Positions 23,391 to 32,098 are shown, counted from the first letter of the stretch. The stretch is 64,000 bases of DNA from Dietzia sp032248695 (GCF_032248695.1 NZ_JAVHXC010000005.1:186001-250000); one strand, 5' to 3'. The notes: generated by a model not told the origin, from the sequence alone. Made by a program: numbers and translations.

Positions 23391-24602
23391 TCAGACGCGC
23401 TCGAAGACCGCTGCGAGTCCCTGGCCGCCGCCGATGCACATGGTCTCCAGGCCCCACTGGGCGTCACGGCGCTCGAGTTCGCCGCAGAGCGTGGCCAGGA
23501 TCCGCCCGCCGGTGGCGCCGATCGGGTGACCGAGCGAGATGCCGGACCCGTTCGGGTTGAGGCGATCGCTCCGGAAGTCCAGGTCCCATTCGCGCAGGAC
23601 GGCCAGCGTCTGGGCGGCGAATGCCTCGTTGAGCTCGATGACGTCCATGTCCGCCAGCGTCAGCCCGAGCCGGTCCAGGACCTTGGCGGTGGCCGGGACG
23701 GGACCGATGCCCATGGTCTCGGGGGCCACGCCGGCCACGGCCCAACCCGCCAACCGGACGACCGGGGTGAGCCCCAGCTCGGCGGCCTTCTCCGGGGTGG
23801 TCACCAGGCAGGCGGCGGCGCCGTCGTTCTGGCCGGAGGCGTTGCCGGCGGTGACCGTGGACTCCGGGTCGATCTTGCCGCGGATGGCGCGCAGGCGGGA
23901 CAGGGACTCCATGGTGGTGTCCGCCCGGGGGTGCTCATCGGTGTCCACGACGATCGGGTCGCCCTTGCGCTGCGGGACCTCGACGGGGACCATCTCGGCG
24001 TCGAACCTGCCGGCCCGCTGGGCGGCGACCGCGCGCTGGTGGGACTGCACGGCGAGCTCGTCCTGGTCCTCGCGGGAGATCCCGTACTGCGCCCGCAGGT
24101 TCTCGGCCGTCTCGATCATGCCGCCCGGGACCGGGTGATCGCGGCCGCCGGCGGTGAGCCGGGCACGCGCGAGGCGGTCCGCCAGCTGCACGCCGTCACC
24201 GCGGATGCCGTACCGCGGCGAGGGGTTGGCGTAGAACTCGACGCCGCTCATGGACTCGGCACCGCCGGCGACCACGAGGTCGCACGCCCCCGTGGAGACC
24301 TGCATCGCCGCGGTGAGGACGGCCTGCAGCCCGGAACCGCACCGGCGGTCGAGCTGCATCCCGGGCACGTCGATGCCGAGCCCGGCGTCGAGGGCGGCCA
24401 CGCGGCCGAGCGCCGGTGCCTCGCCCCCGGGGTAACCCTGGCCCAGGACCACGTCGTCGATGAGGGATCCCTCGATCCCGGTGCGCTCGACGAGCGCCCG
24501 GATCACGGTGGCGGCGAGGGTCTCCACGGGGATGTCCTTGAAGGCGCCGCCGAAGCGGGCGACGGGGGTGCGGAGCGGGGAACAGATCACGGCGTCGGTC
24601 AT
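23391..24602 (-). CDS. pcaF: 3-oxoadipyl-CoA thiolase
   Basis: A 403-residue thiolase that splits 3-oxoadipyl-CoA into succinyl-CoA and acetyl-CoA, the last step of the beta-ketoadipate pathway. The acyl-enzyme cysteine is C88 (DRRCGSGLQAV). The C-terminal catalytic His is in NPNGSGISLGHPIGATG, and the second Cys is in CIGGGQGLA. It is the last gene of the pca operon, 38 bp after pcaR, with GAAAGG before ATG 24602. A general acetyl-CoA acetyltransferase is the alternative, but context favours PcaF. Confidence 0.92.
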   Translation of the reverse strand: MTDAVICSPLRTPVARFGGAFKDIPVETLAATVIRALVERTGIEGSLIDDVVLGQGYPGGEAPALGRVAALDAGLGIDVPGMQLDRRCGSGLQAVLTAAMQVSTGACDLVVAGGAESMSGVEFYANPSPRYGIRGDGVQLADRLARARLTAGGRDHPVPGGMIETAENLRAQYGISREDQDELAVQSHQRAVAAQRAGRFDAEMVPVEVPQRKGDPIVVDTDEHPRADTTMESLSRLRAIRGKIDPESTVTAGNASGQNDGAAACLVTTPEKAAELGLTPVVRLAGWAVAGVAPETMGIGPVPATAKVLDRLGLTLADMDVIELNEAFAAQTLAVLREWDLDFRSDRLNPNGSGISLGHPIGATGGRILATLCGELERRDAQWGLETMCIGGGQGLAAVFERV

Positions 24603-24640
24603 GGGAGGGCCTTTCTCGGGTCGTGCGTGGGTGGGTCGTG

Positions 24641-25462
24641 TCAGCGGTTGACGGCCACCAGGTCACGGGTGATGGCGTCGGCGGTGGCCAGCAGCGGTGA
24701 GACGAACTCGTCGACGAGCTGGCGGGGGGTGTACCTCATGGCGTGGGTCGAGATGTTGATCGCCGCGACCGTGCGGTTCTCGGAGTCGCGGACGGGGGCC
24801 GCCAGGGAGCGGAGACCGGGCTCGAGCTCCTGGTCGACCAGGCACCAACCCTGCTCGCGGACCAGGTCGATGGCCGCACGCAGGGCGGCCTCGTCGGACA
24901 GTGACGAGGCCGAGCGCGGCTCGATCGGGGTGGACCCGAAGTAGTCGTCGAGTTCCCACGGCTCCAGTCCGGCGAGCAGGCACCGGCCCATCGAGGTCGC
25001 GTACGCCGGGAAGCGCGTGCCGATGGTGATGCCGACCGTCATGATCCTGCTCACCTGGACGCGCCCCACGTACACGATGTCGGGACCGTCGAGGATAGAG
25101 ACCGAGGACGACTCGCCGAGCTGCGTGCTGAGTCGCTTGAGGTGGGGCTGGGCCACGTCCGGCAGCGGCGTGGCGGACAGGAAGCTGTACCCCAGGTCCA
25201 GGATGCGCGGGGTGAGCTCGAACGTCGAGCCGTCGAAGTCCACGTAGCCGAGTTCGACGAGCGTGAGCAGGAACCGTCGGGCGGTGGCCCTGGTCAGTCC
25301 CGTGTTGCGGGCGACCTCGCTCAGGGTCTGCCGGGGGTTGTCGGCGCCGAAGGCCCGGATCACCGCGAGTCCCCGGGCCAGGGACTGCACGTAGTCGGCG
25401 GAGGTCGCCCGCGCGGTGTCGTCGTCCCGCCCCGCGGGTGCCGCCTGGTCGACAGTGGTCAC
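24641..25462 (-). CDS. pcaR: IclR-family regulator of the pca operon
   Basis: A 273-residue IclR-type regulator. The HTH domain spans about residues 25-85 (QTLSEVARNTGLTRATARRFLLTL) and the effector domain follows. The sequence DYVQSLARGLAVIRAFG and the pattern in the wing are typical of the PcaR/PcaU/PobR subfamily. GTG 25462 overlaps the pcaDC stop (GTGA); the frame runs much further upstream but only antisense to pcaDC coding. Its gene lies inside the operon it probably controls. The matching operators lie in the pcaH-pcaI gap. Confidence 0.9.
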   Translation of the reverse strand: MTTVDQAAPAGRDDDTARATSADYVQSLARGLAVIRAFGADNPRQTLSEVARNTGLTRATARRFLLTLVELGYVDFDGSTFELTPRILDLGYSFLSATPLPDVAQPHLKRLSTQLGESSSVSILDGPDIVYVGRVQVSRIMTVGITIGTRFPAYATSMGRCLLAGLEPWELDDYFGSTPIEPRSASSLSDEAALRAAIDLVREQGWCLVDQELEPGLRSLAAPVRDSENRTVAAINISTHAMRYTPRQLVDEFVSPLLATADAITRDLVAVNR

Positions 25463-26655
25463 CCGCGCTCCTCGAGCTCCGCGAGCGCGGCCTTGCCCAG
25501 GGCGAAGGCGTGGTTGCTCTTCGGCACCCCGGCGTAGACCGCCGTGTGGAGCAGCACCTCGGCGACCAGTTCGGCGGGGACGCCGGCACGGAACGCGGAC
25601 CGCAGGTGCATGTCCAGCTCGCCGTCGTTGCCCAGGGCGGTGAGGACCGCGATGGTCAGCAGGCGGCGCTGGACGTCGTCCAGGCCCGGGCGCGTCCACA
25701 CGTCACCCCACGCGGTGCGGGTGATGAAGTCCTGGAACGGGGCGGTGAAGTCGGTGGTCCCGGCGACCGCGCGGTCGACGTGCGCGTCGCCGAGCACCTC
25801 GCGGCGGCGCCGCATGCCGGCGTCGTGGGCGGCGGTGCGACCGGCGGTGTAGGTGGCACCGCCGGCGGCGGCGATCACGTGCTCGCGCAGCAGGGCCGTG
25901 ACCCGGCCCGGCAGTTCGACGGTGGGCACGTGTGCGGCGGGGGAGAGCACGACGAAACGGGCCCCGTCGACGCCGTCGGCGATCTCCCTCACCACGTCGG
26001 GTGCGGTGGAGGGGTCCTCGTCACCGGCCACGACCAGCGTGGGGCACCCGATCCTGCCGAGATCGGCGCGCACGTCGTACCCGGCCAGGGCGTCACAGCA
26101 CGCGGCGTAGCCCTCGGGGTCGGTGGCGGTGATCATCGCACGGAGCGAGGCGTTCAGGCGCGGGTCGCGCTCGGCCAGGGCCGGGGTGATCCACCGGGCG
26201 ACGACGGCGTCCGCGACCGCCTCCATGCCGCCGTCCCGCACGGCGGCGGCGCGGTCGGTCCATCCCTGCGGCTCCCCGAACCGGGCCGCGGTGCACAGCA
26301 GTGCCACGGATTCGATGCGGTCGGGGTGGTGGATCGCCAGCCATTGTGCGACGGCCCCGCCCAGCGACAGCCCCGCCACGTGGAAGGTCCCCACCTCGAG
26401 CGAGTCGAGCAGCGCGAGGACGTCCGCCGTGAGGTCGTCGAGTGTGCAGGGGCCCGGGATGAGCTCCGACCCGCCGTGTCCGCGGTGGTCCACCGCGATT
26501 ACCCGGAAGAGCTTGGACAGCTCGCGGATCTGGTGCGACCACATGGAGTGGTCGGATCCCAGTGAGCCGAGCAGGACGAGGGTGGGGGTGTCGGGCCCCG
26601 CGTCCTGCGGTCGGCGGTCCTCGTGGGACAGGGTCGCGATCCCGGTCGTGGTCAT
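25459..26655 (-). CDS. pcaL: Fused 3-oxoadipate enol-lactonase / 4-carboxymuconolactone decarboxylase
   Basis: A 398-residue bifunctional PcaD-PcaC enzyme, as described for PcaL of Rhodococcus opacus. The N-terminal alpha/beta hydrolase (about 1-260) has nucleophile S97 (GLSLGG), D214 and H242. The C-terminal CMD domain (about 275-398) has E366 and H370 followed by YAGVPKSNHAF. It decarboxylates 4-carboxymuconolactone and then hydrolyses the enol-lactone to 3-oxoadipate. It also serves the catechol branch, since no separate catD is seen. ATG 26655 overlaps the pcaB stop (ATGA) and has AGGAGGA. Confidence 0.95.
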   Translation of the reverse strand: MTTTGIATLSHEDRRPQDAGPDTPTLVLLGSLGSDHSMWSHQIRELSKLFRVIAVDHRGHGGSELIPGPCTLDDLTADVLALLDSLEVGTFHVAGLSLGGAVAQWLAIHHPDRIESVALLCTAARFGEPQGWTDRAAAVRDGGMEAVADAVVARWITPALAERDPRLNASLRAMITATDPEGYAACCDALAGYDVRADLGRIGCPTLVVAGDEDPSTAPDVVREIADGVDGARFVVLSPAAHVPTVELPGRVTALLREHVIAAAGGATYTAGRTAAHDAGMRRRREVLGDAHVDRAVAGTTDFTAPFQDFITRTAWGDVWTRPGLDDVQRRLLTIAVLTALGNDGELDMHLRSAFRAGVPAELVAEVLLHTAVYAGVPKSNHAFALGKAALAELEERG

Positions 26656-27998
26656 CGGGTCTCCTCCTGGGTCGTTCCGTCGATGGGGGTGAGGGTGGGG
26701 AGCAGGGCGTCGACCAGGTCGGCGGCGTGCCCGAGGTAGCCGGCCGGGTCGAGCAGGTCGCGCAGTCTCCCGGCGCCGAGCGCGTCGATCAGGCGCTCGT
26801 CCGAGTCGAGTCGACCGCGGCGGCACGCGTCGGTGACGAGGCCGCGGGCGTCGGGCCGGTCGCGCCCCATGGCGACCACGACGCGCTCGGCGAGCAGGGC
26901 CCCGCCGGTGACGTCGAGGTTCCGGGCCATCGCATCGGGGTGCACGTCGAGGTTCTCGAGGGTGTGGGCCAGGCGGGCCAGTGCGCCGACGGTGAGGCGT
27001 TGGAGATCGGACAGCGGTTCCCACTCGGCGTGCCATGCCCCGGCCGCGCGCTGGTGTTCGTGGGCGGCGGCGGCCTGCACCGTGGCGACCAGCCCGGGGA
27101 CGCGCATCGCGGCGGCCCGCGCCTCGATCGCCGAGGTGGGATTGCGCTTGTGCGGCATCGCCGAGGACCCGCCCGCGTCGCGTACCGACAGTTCACCGAT
27201 CTCGGTGGCCGCGTGCAGGATGACGTCACCGGCGACCTTGGCGACCGAGCCCGCCGTCGCGCCGAGGGCGCCGGCGTAGAGCGTCAGCTCCGCGCGGTCG
27301 GTGTGCCAGGGGGCGAGCGCGCGGGGCAGGGCGAGTTCGTCGGCCACCGCATCGGCCAGCGCCGGGCCGTGGGGGTGTACCGCCGCGAGTGTGCCCGCCG
27401 CGCCCCCGAACTGGACGGACACGGCGGCCGCCGCGCGGACGGCCGCCGTCGCGGCCACGCGGACCGACCGGCCCCACCCCGCCGCGACGAGCCCGAAGGT
27501 GGTGGGCAGCGCCTGCTGGCCGAGGGTGCGACCGGCGAGCGGCGTGCCGCGGTGGGTGCGGGCGAGGTCGGCGCAGGCGACGACGACGCGGTCGGCGTGT
27601 GCGCGCAGGTGCCCGGCCGCCCGGTGGACGAGCAGCGCCGCCGCACTGTCGATGACGTCCTGGGAGGTGGCCCCCACGTGGACCTCCCCGGGCACGGCGC
27701 GGTCGTCGAGGCCGACCACCGCGGACCGCAGTGCGGTGACCAGGGGGATGACCGGGTTCCCGCCCGAGATCGAGGCCGCTCCCAACGTGGCCGGGTCGGC
27801 GCCCTCGATCCGGGACGGGTCCGCCGCGAGAGTGGTCAGGGCCTGCGCGGTCGGGGCGCTGACGAGGCCGAACCGTGACGCGGCCCGCGCGAGCGCCGCC
27901 TCGACCTCGACGAGGGCGCCGACCCAGGCCTCGTCCGAGAAGTCGGCGTGGGACGACCCGAAGACCGGGTCGAACAGCGGGCCGCGCGTGCCGGTCAC
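26652..27998 (-). CDS. pcaB: 3-carboxy-cis,cis-muconate cycloisomerase
   Basis: A 448-residue member of the fumarase/aspartase superfamily. It lactonises 3-carboxymuconate to 4-carboxymuconolactone. The superfamily signature GGSSAMPHKRNP is at 276-287. The GTG start at 27998 overlaps the pcaG stop (GTGA). The frame extends upstream antisense of pcaG and was not used. The N-terminal LFDPVFGSSHADFSDEAWV is typical of PcaB. Adenylosuccinate lyase is excluded by context. Confidence 0.94.
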   Translation of the reverse strand: MTGTRGPLFDPVFGSSHADFSDEAWVGALVEVEAALARAASRFGLVSAPTAQALTTLAADPSRIEGADPATLGAASISGGNPVIPLVTALRSAVVGLDDRAVPGEVHVGATSQDVIDSAAALLVHRAAGHLRAHADRVVVACADLARTHRGTPLAGRTLGQQALPTTFGLVAAGWGRSVRVAATAAVRAAAAVSVQFGGAAGTLAAVHPHGPALADAVADELALPRALAPWHTDRAELTLYAGALGATAGSVAKVAGDVILHAATEIGELSVRDAGGSSAMPHKRNPTSAIEARAAAMRVPGLVATVQAAAAHEHQRAAGAWHAEWEPLSDLQRLTVGALARLAHTLENLDVHPDAMARNLDVTGGALLAERVVVAMGRDRPDARGLVTDACRRGRLDSDERLIDALGAGRLRDLLDPAGYLGHAADLVDALLPTLTPIDGTTQEETR

Positions 27999-28627
27999 AG
28001 GTCGAAGAACGGGGTCTCGGGCCCTGCCGGCGAGTCCTGCAGGGCGATGGTGAGGTGGTAGGTCCCGTCCCGGTGGTCGGCGATCAACAGGCCGCGACGG
28101 TCCTCGGGCAGGAGGGCCAGGACGGGATCGCCCGCGTGGGCCTCGACGTCCTCGGGGAAGTACAACCGGGTCACGAGGCGCTTGAGGATCCCGCGGGCGA
28201 AGACGCCCACCTCGAGGTGCGGGGCCTGGGTACCGCCCGCTCCGTCCCCGATCGCGCCCGGACGCACCGTGTCGATGGTGACCGTGCCGGTCTCGTCGGC
28301 GAACACACGGGAGAACCCGGTGAAGCCCGAGCCGCCGACCAGCGGGACGTCGTCGACGAACCGGCCCGAGGCATCGGCCTGCCACGTCTCGATCATCGCG
28401 TCGGCGACCGGGGTGCCCTCCCCGTCGACCACCGCGATCGACACCCGGATGTGGTCGGGGCTGCCGGGCTCGGCGAGGGTCCCCGAGGTGGTCCAGTCGG
28501 GCTCGAGCCCGATGTGGACGTAGGGGCCGACGGTCTGGGAGGGCGTGACCCCGAAGGGAACCTCGTCCTGGTCGCGCCCGGTCAGCGCGGGATAGCGGGG
28601 GGCCTGGGGGTTGGCGGTGTCGATCAT
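27995..28627 (-). CDS. pcaG: Protocatechuate 3,4-dioxygenase alpha subunit
   Basis: A 210-residue non-iron-binding partner of PcaH in the (alpha-beta-Fe) oligomer. The intradiol core is recognisable (TPSQTVGPYVHIGL, IETWQADASGRF). The iron-binding Tyr of the beta subunit is replaced by Phe at that place, as expected for alpha. ATG 28627 overlaps the pcaH stop by one base (TGATG). It contributes substrate-pocket residues. Confidence 0.95.
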   Translation of the reverse strand: MIDTANPQAPRYPALTGRDQDEVPFGVTPSQTVGPYVHIGLEPDWTTSGTLAEPGSPDHIRVSIAVVDGEGTPVADAMIETWQADASGRFVDDVPLVGGSGFTGFSRVFADETGTVTIDTVRPGAIGDGAGGTQAPHLEVGVFARGILKRLVTRLYFPEDVEAHAGDPVLALLPEDRRGLLIADHRDGTYHLTIALQDSPAGPETPFFDL

Positions 28628-29340
28628 CAGTGCTCCTCGCCGTTCTCGAAGGGGGTGGCGTTGCTGCCGCGCAGGACGATGTCGAACTTGTAGGCCGGTG
28701 CCCAGTTGGACTCGGTCGTGTCGTAGTCGAACACACTGATCATGCGTTCGCGGGCGCCCGCGGGGGAGGCGTTGAAGATCGGGTCCTGGAAGAAGAACGG
28801 GTCGTCCGGGAAGTACATCTGGGTGATGAGCCGCTCGGTGAACGCGCGGCCGAAGAGCGAGAAGTGGATGTGCGCCGGACGCCACGCGTTGTGGTGGTTG
28901 CCCCACGGGTAGGCGCCGGGCTTGACGGTGAGGAAGCGGTACCGGCCGTGCGCGTCGGTCATGCAGCGACCGACCCCGTTGAAGTTGGGGTCGAGAGGTG
29001 CGGGCCACGAATCGTTGCGGTGGCGGTACCGGCCGGCCGCGTTGGCCTGCCAGACCTCGACCAGGGTGTCGGGCACGGGGCGCCCGTCGCTGTCGAGGAC
29101 GCGGCCGTGGACGATGATCCGCTGGCCGATGGCCTCGCCCTCGCCCACCAACGTCAGATCGGCCTCGGCCGCGGTGACGGCCGTGTCGGAGAAGACCGGC
29201 CCGGTGAGTTCGCCCATGCGCTGGGGCAGCAGGACGAGCTCGTTCCTGGGGGCACGCAGCCGCGTGGTGCCGTACTCGGCGAAGTGCAGCGGCGGGTTGG
29301 CGTCGTGATCCGGTACGTACCGGTCGGGGAGGTGCAACAT
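28627..29340 (-). CDS. pcaH: Protocatechuate 3,4-dioxygenase beta subunit
   Basis: A 237-residue iron-bearing subunit that cleaves protocatechuate to 3-carboxy-cis,cis-muconate. The Fe(III) ligands are Y105 (AAGRYRH), Y144 (GAYPWGN), H157 and H159 (WRPAHIHF). ATG 29340 has GAGAGG upstream. An in-frame ATG at 29379-29381 would add 13 residues over the operator region and is less likely. It is the first gene of the minus-strand pcaHGB-L-R-F operon, divergent from pcaIJ. Confidence 0.95.
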   Translation of the reverse strand: MLHLPDRYVPDHDANPPLHFAEYGTTRLRAPRNELVLLPQRMGELTGPVFSDTAVTAAEADLTLVGEGEAIGQRIIVHGRVLDSDGRPVPDTLVEVWQANAAGRYRHRNDSWPAPLDPNFNGVGRCMTDAHGRYRFLTVKPGAYPWGNHHNAWRPAHIHFSLFGRAFTERLITQMYFPDDPFFFQDPIFNASPAGARERMISVFDYDTTESNWAPAYKFDIVLRGSNATPFENGEEH

Positions 29341-29381
29341 GGCGTCCTCTCGGTCGAAGGCGATATGAAGGCAGCTCATAC

Positions 29382-29396
29382 GTCCGCATGTCGAAC
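29382..29396. promoter_or_regulatory. IclR-type operator next to pcaH
   Basis: The minus strand reads GTTCGACATGCGGAC, which is GTTCG-N5-CGGAC, one arm base from the PcaR-type box. It lies 42-56 bp upstream of the pcaH ATG, where it could overlap the promoter. Confidence 0.5.
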
Positions 29397-29485
29397 GATG
29401 CTCCGCATGACGTACAGAATACGACCGCGCCTGTGACAGGGGCGACACGTTCTCGTTGAATGAGAGGCTAGTGCGGCCAGGGCGC

Positions 29486-29500
29486 GTTCGCAAGGCGAAC
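29486..29500. promoter_or_regulatory. IclR-type operator next to pcaI
   Basis: A perfect palindrome, GTTCGC-AAG-GCGAAC, with the same arms as operator 1 in the benA-catA gap. It ends 2 bp before the TTGTGC -35 candidate of pcaI, a classic activator position. A further half-site GCGAAC is at 29514-29519. Confidence 0.68.
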
Positions 29501-29502
29501 TG

Positions 29503-29531
29503 TTGTGCCAGATGCGAACACGCGGTACCGT
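29503..29531 (+). promoter_or_regulatory. pcaI promoter (predicted leaderless)
   Basis: TTGTGC (29503-29508), a 17-bp spacer and TACCGT (29526-29531), with the pcaI ATG 7 nt after the -10. The start codon would coincide with the transcription start, which explains the lack of a Shine-Dalgarno. Confidence 0.55.
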
Positions 29532-29538
29532 GTGTGAC

Positions 29539-30306
29539 ATGACCAACAAGATCTATTCGTCGGCCGCCGAGGCGGTCGCCGACATCCCGGACGGCGCGTC
29601 CCTCGCCGTGGGAGGTTTCGGTCTGGTCGGCATCCCCGCCGTCCTCATCGATGCGCTCCTCGACCAGGGCGCGGGCGATCTGAAGACGGTGAGCAACAAC
29701 TGCGGGACCGACGGCTTCGGCCTCGGCAAGCTGTTGGAGGCCCGCCGTATCACCCGGACCACGGCCTCGTACGTGGGTGCCAACAAGGAGTTCGCCCGCC
29801 AGTACCTGTCGGGGGAGCTCGAGGTGGAGCTGACCCCCCAGGGCACGCTGGCCGAGCGCATGCGCGCCGGCGGCGCCGGGATCCCCGCCTTCTACACCCC
29901 GGCCGGTGTCGGCACCATGGTCGCCGAGGGTGGTCTGCCGCTGCGTTACGACGGTGACGGCGGGGTGGCGGTGGCCTCCGAGCCCAAGGAGGTCCGGGTG
30001 TTCGACGGCCAGCAGTACGTGCTCGAGCGGGCGATCGTCACCGACTTCGCCCTCGTGCACGCGCACCGGGCGGACACCGCCGGCAACCTGCAGTTCCGCG
30101 GGACCGCCCGCAACTTCAACCCGGACGCCGCGATGGCCGGCCGGGTCACGATCGTCCAGGCCGAGGAGGTCGTCCCCGAGGGCGGGATCGACCCGGCGGA
30201 CGTCCACCTCCCCGGCATCTTCGTCCAGCGCGTCGTGGAGGTCGGCCGGCAGGAGACGGGCGTGGAGATCGAGAAGCTGAGCAGGAAGGGGGAGGACCTG
30301 TCATGA
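29539..30306 (+). CDS. pcaI: 3-oxoadipate CoA-transferase subunit A
   Basis: A 255-residue alpha subunit of the succinyl-CoA:3-oxoadipate CoA-transferase. The CoA-transferase family I glycine-rich segment GGFGLVGIP is near residue 27. With PcaJ it moves CoA from succinyl-CoA to 3-oxoadipate, supplying the substrate of PcaF. ATG 29539 was chosen because a -10 hexamer lies 7 nt upstream; the earlier in-frame ATG 29503 would sit within the predicted -35. The stop overlaps the pcaJ ATG (ATGA). Confidence 0.93.
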   Translation: MTNKIYSSAAEAVADIPDGASLAVGGFGLVGIPAVLIDALLDQGAGDLKTVSNNCGTDGFGLGKLLEARRITRTTASYVGANKEFARQYLSGELEVELTPQGTLAERMRAGGAGIPAFYTPAGVGTMVAEGGLPLRYDGDGGVAVASEPKEVRVFDGQQYVLERAIVTDFALVHAHRADTAGNLQFRGTARNFNPDAAMAGRVTIVQAEEVVPEGGIDPADVHLPGIFVQRVVEVGRQETGVEIEKLSRKGEDLS

Positions 30307-30932
30307 GCTGGACCCACGAGCAGATGGCGGCCCGGATCGCCGCGGACTTCACCGACGGCCAGTACGTCAACCTCGGCATCGGGATGCCGACGCTGATCCC
30401 CGACTACCTCCCGGAGGGCGTGCGCGTGACGCTCCACTCGGAGAACGGGATCCTGGGTGTGGGGCCGTACCCGACCCGCGAGCAGCTGGACCCCGAGATG
30501 ATCAACGCCGGCAAGGAGACCATCACCGCAGCGCCCGGCGCGGCGTTCTTCGCCTCGTCGGACTCGTTCGCGATGATCCGCGGCGGGCACGTCGACGTGG
30601 CCGTGCTGGGAGCCATGCAGGTCTCGCAGCACGGCGATCTGAGCAACTGGATGATCCCGGGCGCGATGGTCAAGGGCATGGGCGGCGCGATGGACCTGGT
30701 CCACGGCGCCGGCCGCGTCATCGTGATGATGGATCACGTCACCCGGAAGGGTGACATCAAGCTCATGGAGGAGAACACCCTCCCGTACACCGGCAAGGGC
30801 TGTGTCCAGCGGGTCGTCACCGACCTGTGCGTCCTCGACATCACCGAGGAGGGCTTCGCGCTCGTCGAGCTGGCGCCCGACGTGACGATCGACGAGGTCC
30901 GGCAGAAGACGGCGGCGCAGATCCACACCTGA
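30303..30932 (+). CDS. pcaJ: 3-oxoadipate CoA-transferase subunit B
   Basis: A 209-residue beta subunit of the CoA-transferase. The catalytic glutamate is in SENGILG near residue 47, the family's conserved S-E-N-G motif. It is translationally coupled to pcaI. Acetoacetate CoA-transferases (AtoDA/ScoAB) are close relatives, but the divergent arrangement with pcaH and the shared operators support 3-oxoadipate as substrate. Confidence 0.93.
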   Translation: MSWTHEQMAARIAADFTDGQYVNLGIGMPTLIPDYLPEGVRVTLHSENGILGVGPYPTREQLDPEMINAGKETITAAPGAAFFASSDSFAMIRGGHVDVAVLGAMQVSQHGDLSNWMIPGAMVKGMGGAMDLVHGAGRVIVMMDHVTRKGDIKLMEENTLPYTGKGCVQRVVTDLCVLDITEEGFALVELAPDVTIDEVRQKTAAQIHT

Positions 30933-30977
30933 CCAGCGACACCGCTCGCGACCGGGTGCGTCGACCGGGCACGCGGC

Positions 30978-31016
30978 ACGGGGTCGGTTTCTCACTACTG
31001 TGGGAACCGACCCCGT
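30978..31016 (+). terminator. Hairpin between pcaJ and mdh
   Basis: A 12-bp stem (30978-30989 and 31005-31016) with a 15-nt loop. It closes the aromatic island on the right. The loop holds TACTGT, which could also be part of an mdh promoter. Confidence 0.55.
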
Positions 31017-31040
31017 CGTCGTCCCCGGAAGGCCCAGAAG

Positions 31041-32033
31041 ATGAGCACCAACAGCCCGGTCACCGTCACCGTCACCGGTGCGGCCGGCAAGATCGCGTAC
31101 TCGCTGCTGTTCCGGCTCGCGTCCGGCCTGGTCTTCGGGCCGGGCACGCCCGTCCGTCTCCGGCTGCTCGACATCCCGTCGGCGGTGGTCGCCGCCGAGG
31201 GCGTGGCCATGGAGATCGAGGACTGTGCCCTGCCGCTGGTCGACTCGATCGAGATCACGGACGACGTGACCCGGGCGTTCGACGGCGCCAACGCGGCGTT
31301 CCTCGTGGGGGCGAAGCCGCGCGGCAAGGGGATGGAACGGGCCGACCTCCTCACCGCGAACGGGGCGATCTTCCGTGAACAGGGGCGGGCCGTCAACGAC
31401 CACGCGGCCGACGACATCCGCGTGGTCGTGGTGGGCAACCCCGCCAACACGAACGCCTACATCGCCCATCGCCACGCGCCCGACGTCCCCGCGGGCCGGT
31501 TCACCGCGCTGATGCGACTCGACCACAACCGCGCACTGAGCCAGCTGGCCACGAGGTTGGGGGCACGGGTCTCCGAGCTCGACGGGGTGGTGGTGTGGGG
31601 CAACCACTCCGCGACCCAGTTCCCCGACGTGACCTTCCTGACGCGCGGCGGTGAGCCGGTCACCGCCGGTCTCGAACCGGAGTGGCTGGCGGACACGTTC
31701 ATACCGCGCGTGGCGGGCCGCGGGGCCGAGATCATCGCGGTCCGCGGGTCGTCCTCGGCCGCCTCCGCCGCCGGCGCGGCCGTCGACCAGATGCGGGACT
31801 GGGTCCGTGGCACCTCCGGCGAGAGCTGGACCACCGTCGCGTTGCCGTCCGGTGGCGAGTACGGCACGGTCCCCGGCGTGGTGACGGGGCTGCCGTGTCG
31901 CAGCCGCGGGGCGGAGTGGGAGGTCGTGGAGGGCCTGGAGATCGGCGAGTTCCAGCGGGCCCGCATCGACGCCTCGGTGGCGGAGCTCGTCGCGGAGCGC
32001 GACGCGGTGCGTGAGCTCGGTCTCGCCGACTGA
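31041..32033 (+). CDS. mdh: Malate dehydrogenase
   Basis: A 330-residue NAD-dependent malate dehydrogenase of the LDH/MDH superfamily, interconverting malate and oxaloacetate in the TCA cycle. The N-terminal nucleotide motif is GAAGKIAYSLLFRLASG, the substrate-binding Asp-Arg stretch is RLDHNRA, and the catalytic His lies in VVWGNHS. ATG 31041 has GGAAGG upstream. mdh stands near valS-folC in C. glutamicum too. It uses succinyl-CoA-derived carbon from the neighbouring pca pathway only by metabolic connection, not in an operon. Confidence 0.96.
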   Translation: MSTNSPVTVTVTGAAGKIAYSLLFRLASGLVFGPGTPVRLRLLDIPSAVVAAEGVAMEIEDCALPLVDSIEITDDVTRAFDGANAAFLVGAKPRGKGMERADLLTANGAIFREQGRAVNDHAADDIRVVVVGNPANTNAYIAHRHAPDVPAGRFTALMRLDHNRALSQLATRLGARVSELDGVVVWGNHSATQFPDVTFLTRGGEPVTAGLEPEWLADTFIPRVAGRGAEIIAVRGSSSAASAAGAAVDQMRDWVRGTSGESWTTVALPSGGEYGTVPGVVTGLPCRSRGAEWEVVEGLEIGEFQRARIDASVAELVAERDAVRELGLAD

Positions 32034-32086
32034 CGCCGCGGCCCGCGCGGCCCGACGGCGTGTGTCGGGGCCCGGCGGGTACGGCC

Positions 32087-32092
32087 TAGGAT
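32087..32092 (+). promoter_or_regulatory. valS -10 (predicted leaderless)
   Basis: TAGGAT lies 6 nt before the GTG start of valS and there is no Shine-Dalgarno, so a leaderless transcript is predicted. Confidence 0.45.
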
Positions 32093-32098
32093 GGCCGG

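Noticed and set aside
24641..25699. A 352-residue version of PcaR
   Set aside because: The extra N-terminal part is antisense of frame to pcaDC coding and Arg/Pro-rich; GTG 25462 gives a standard IclR length with a GTGA overlap.
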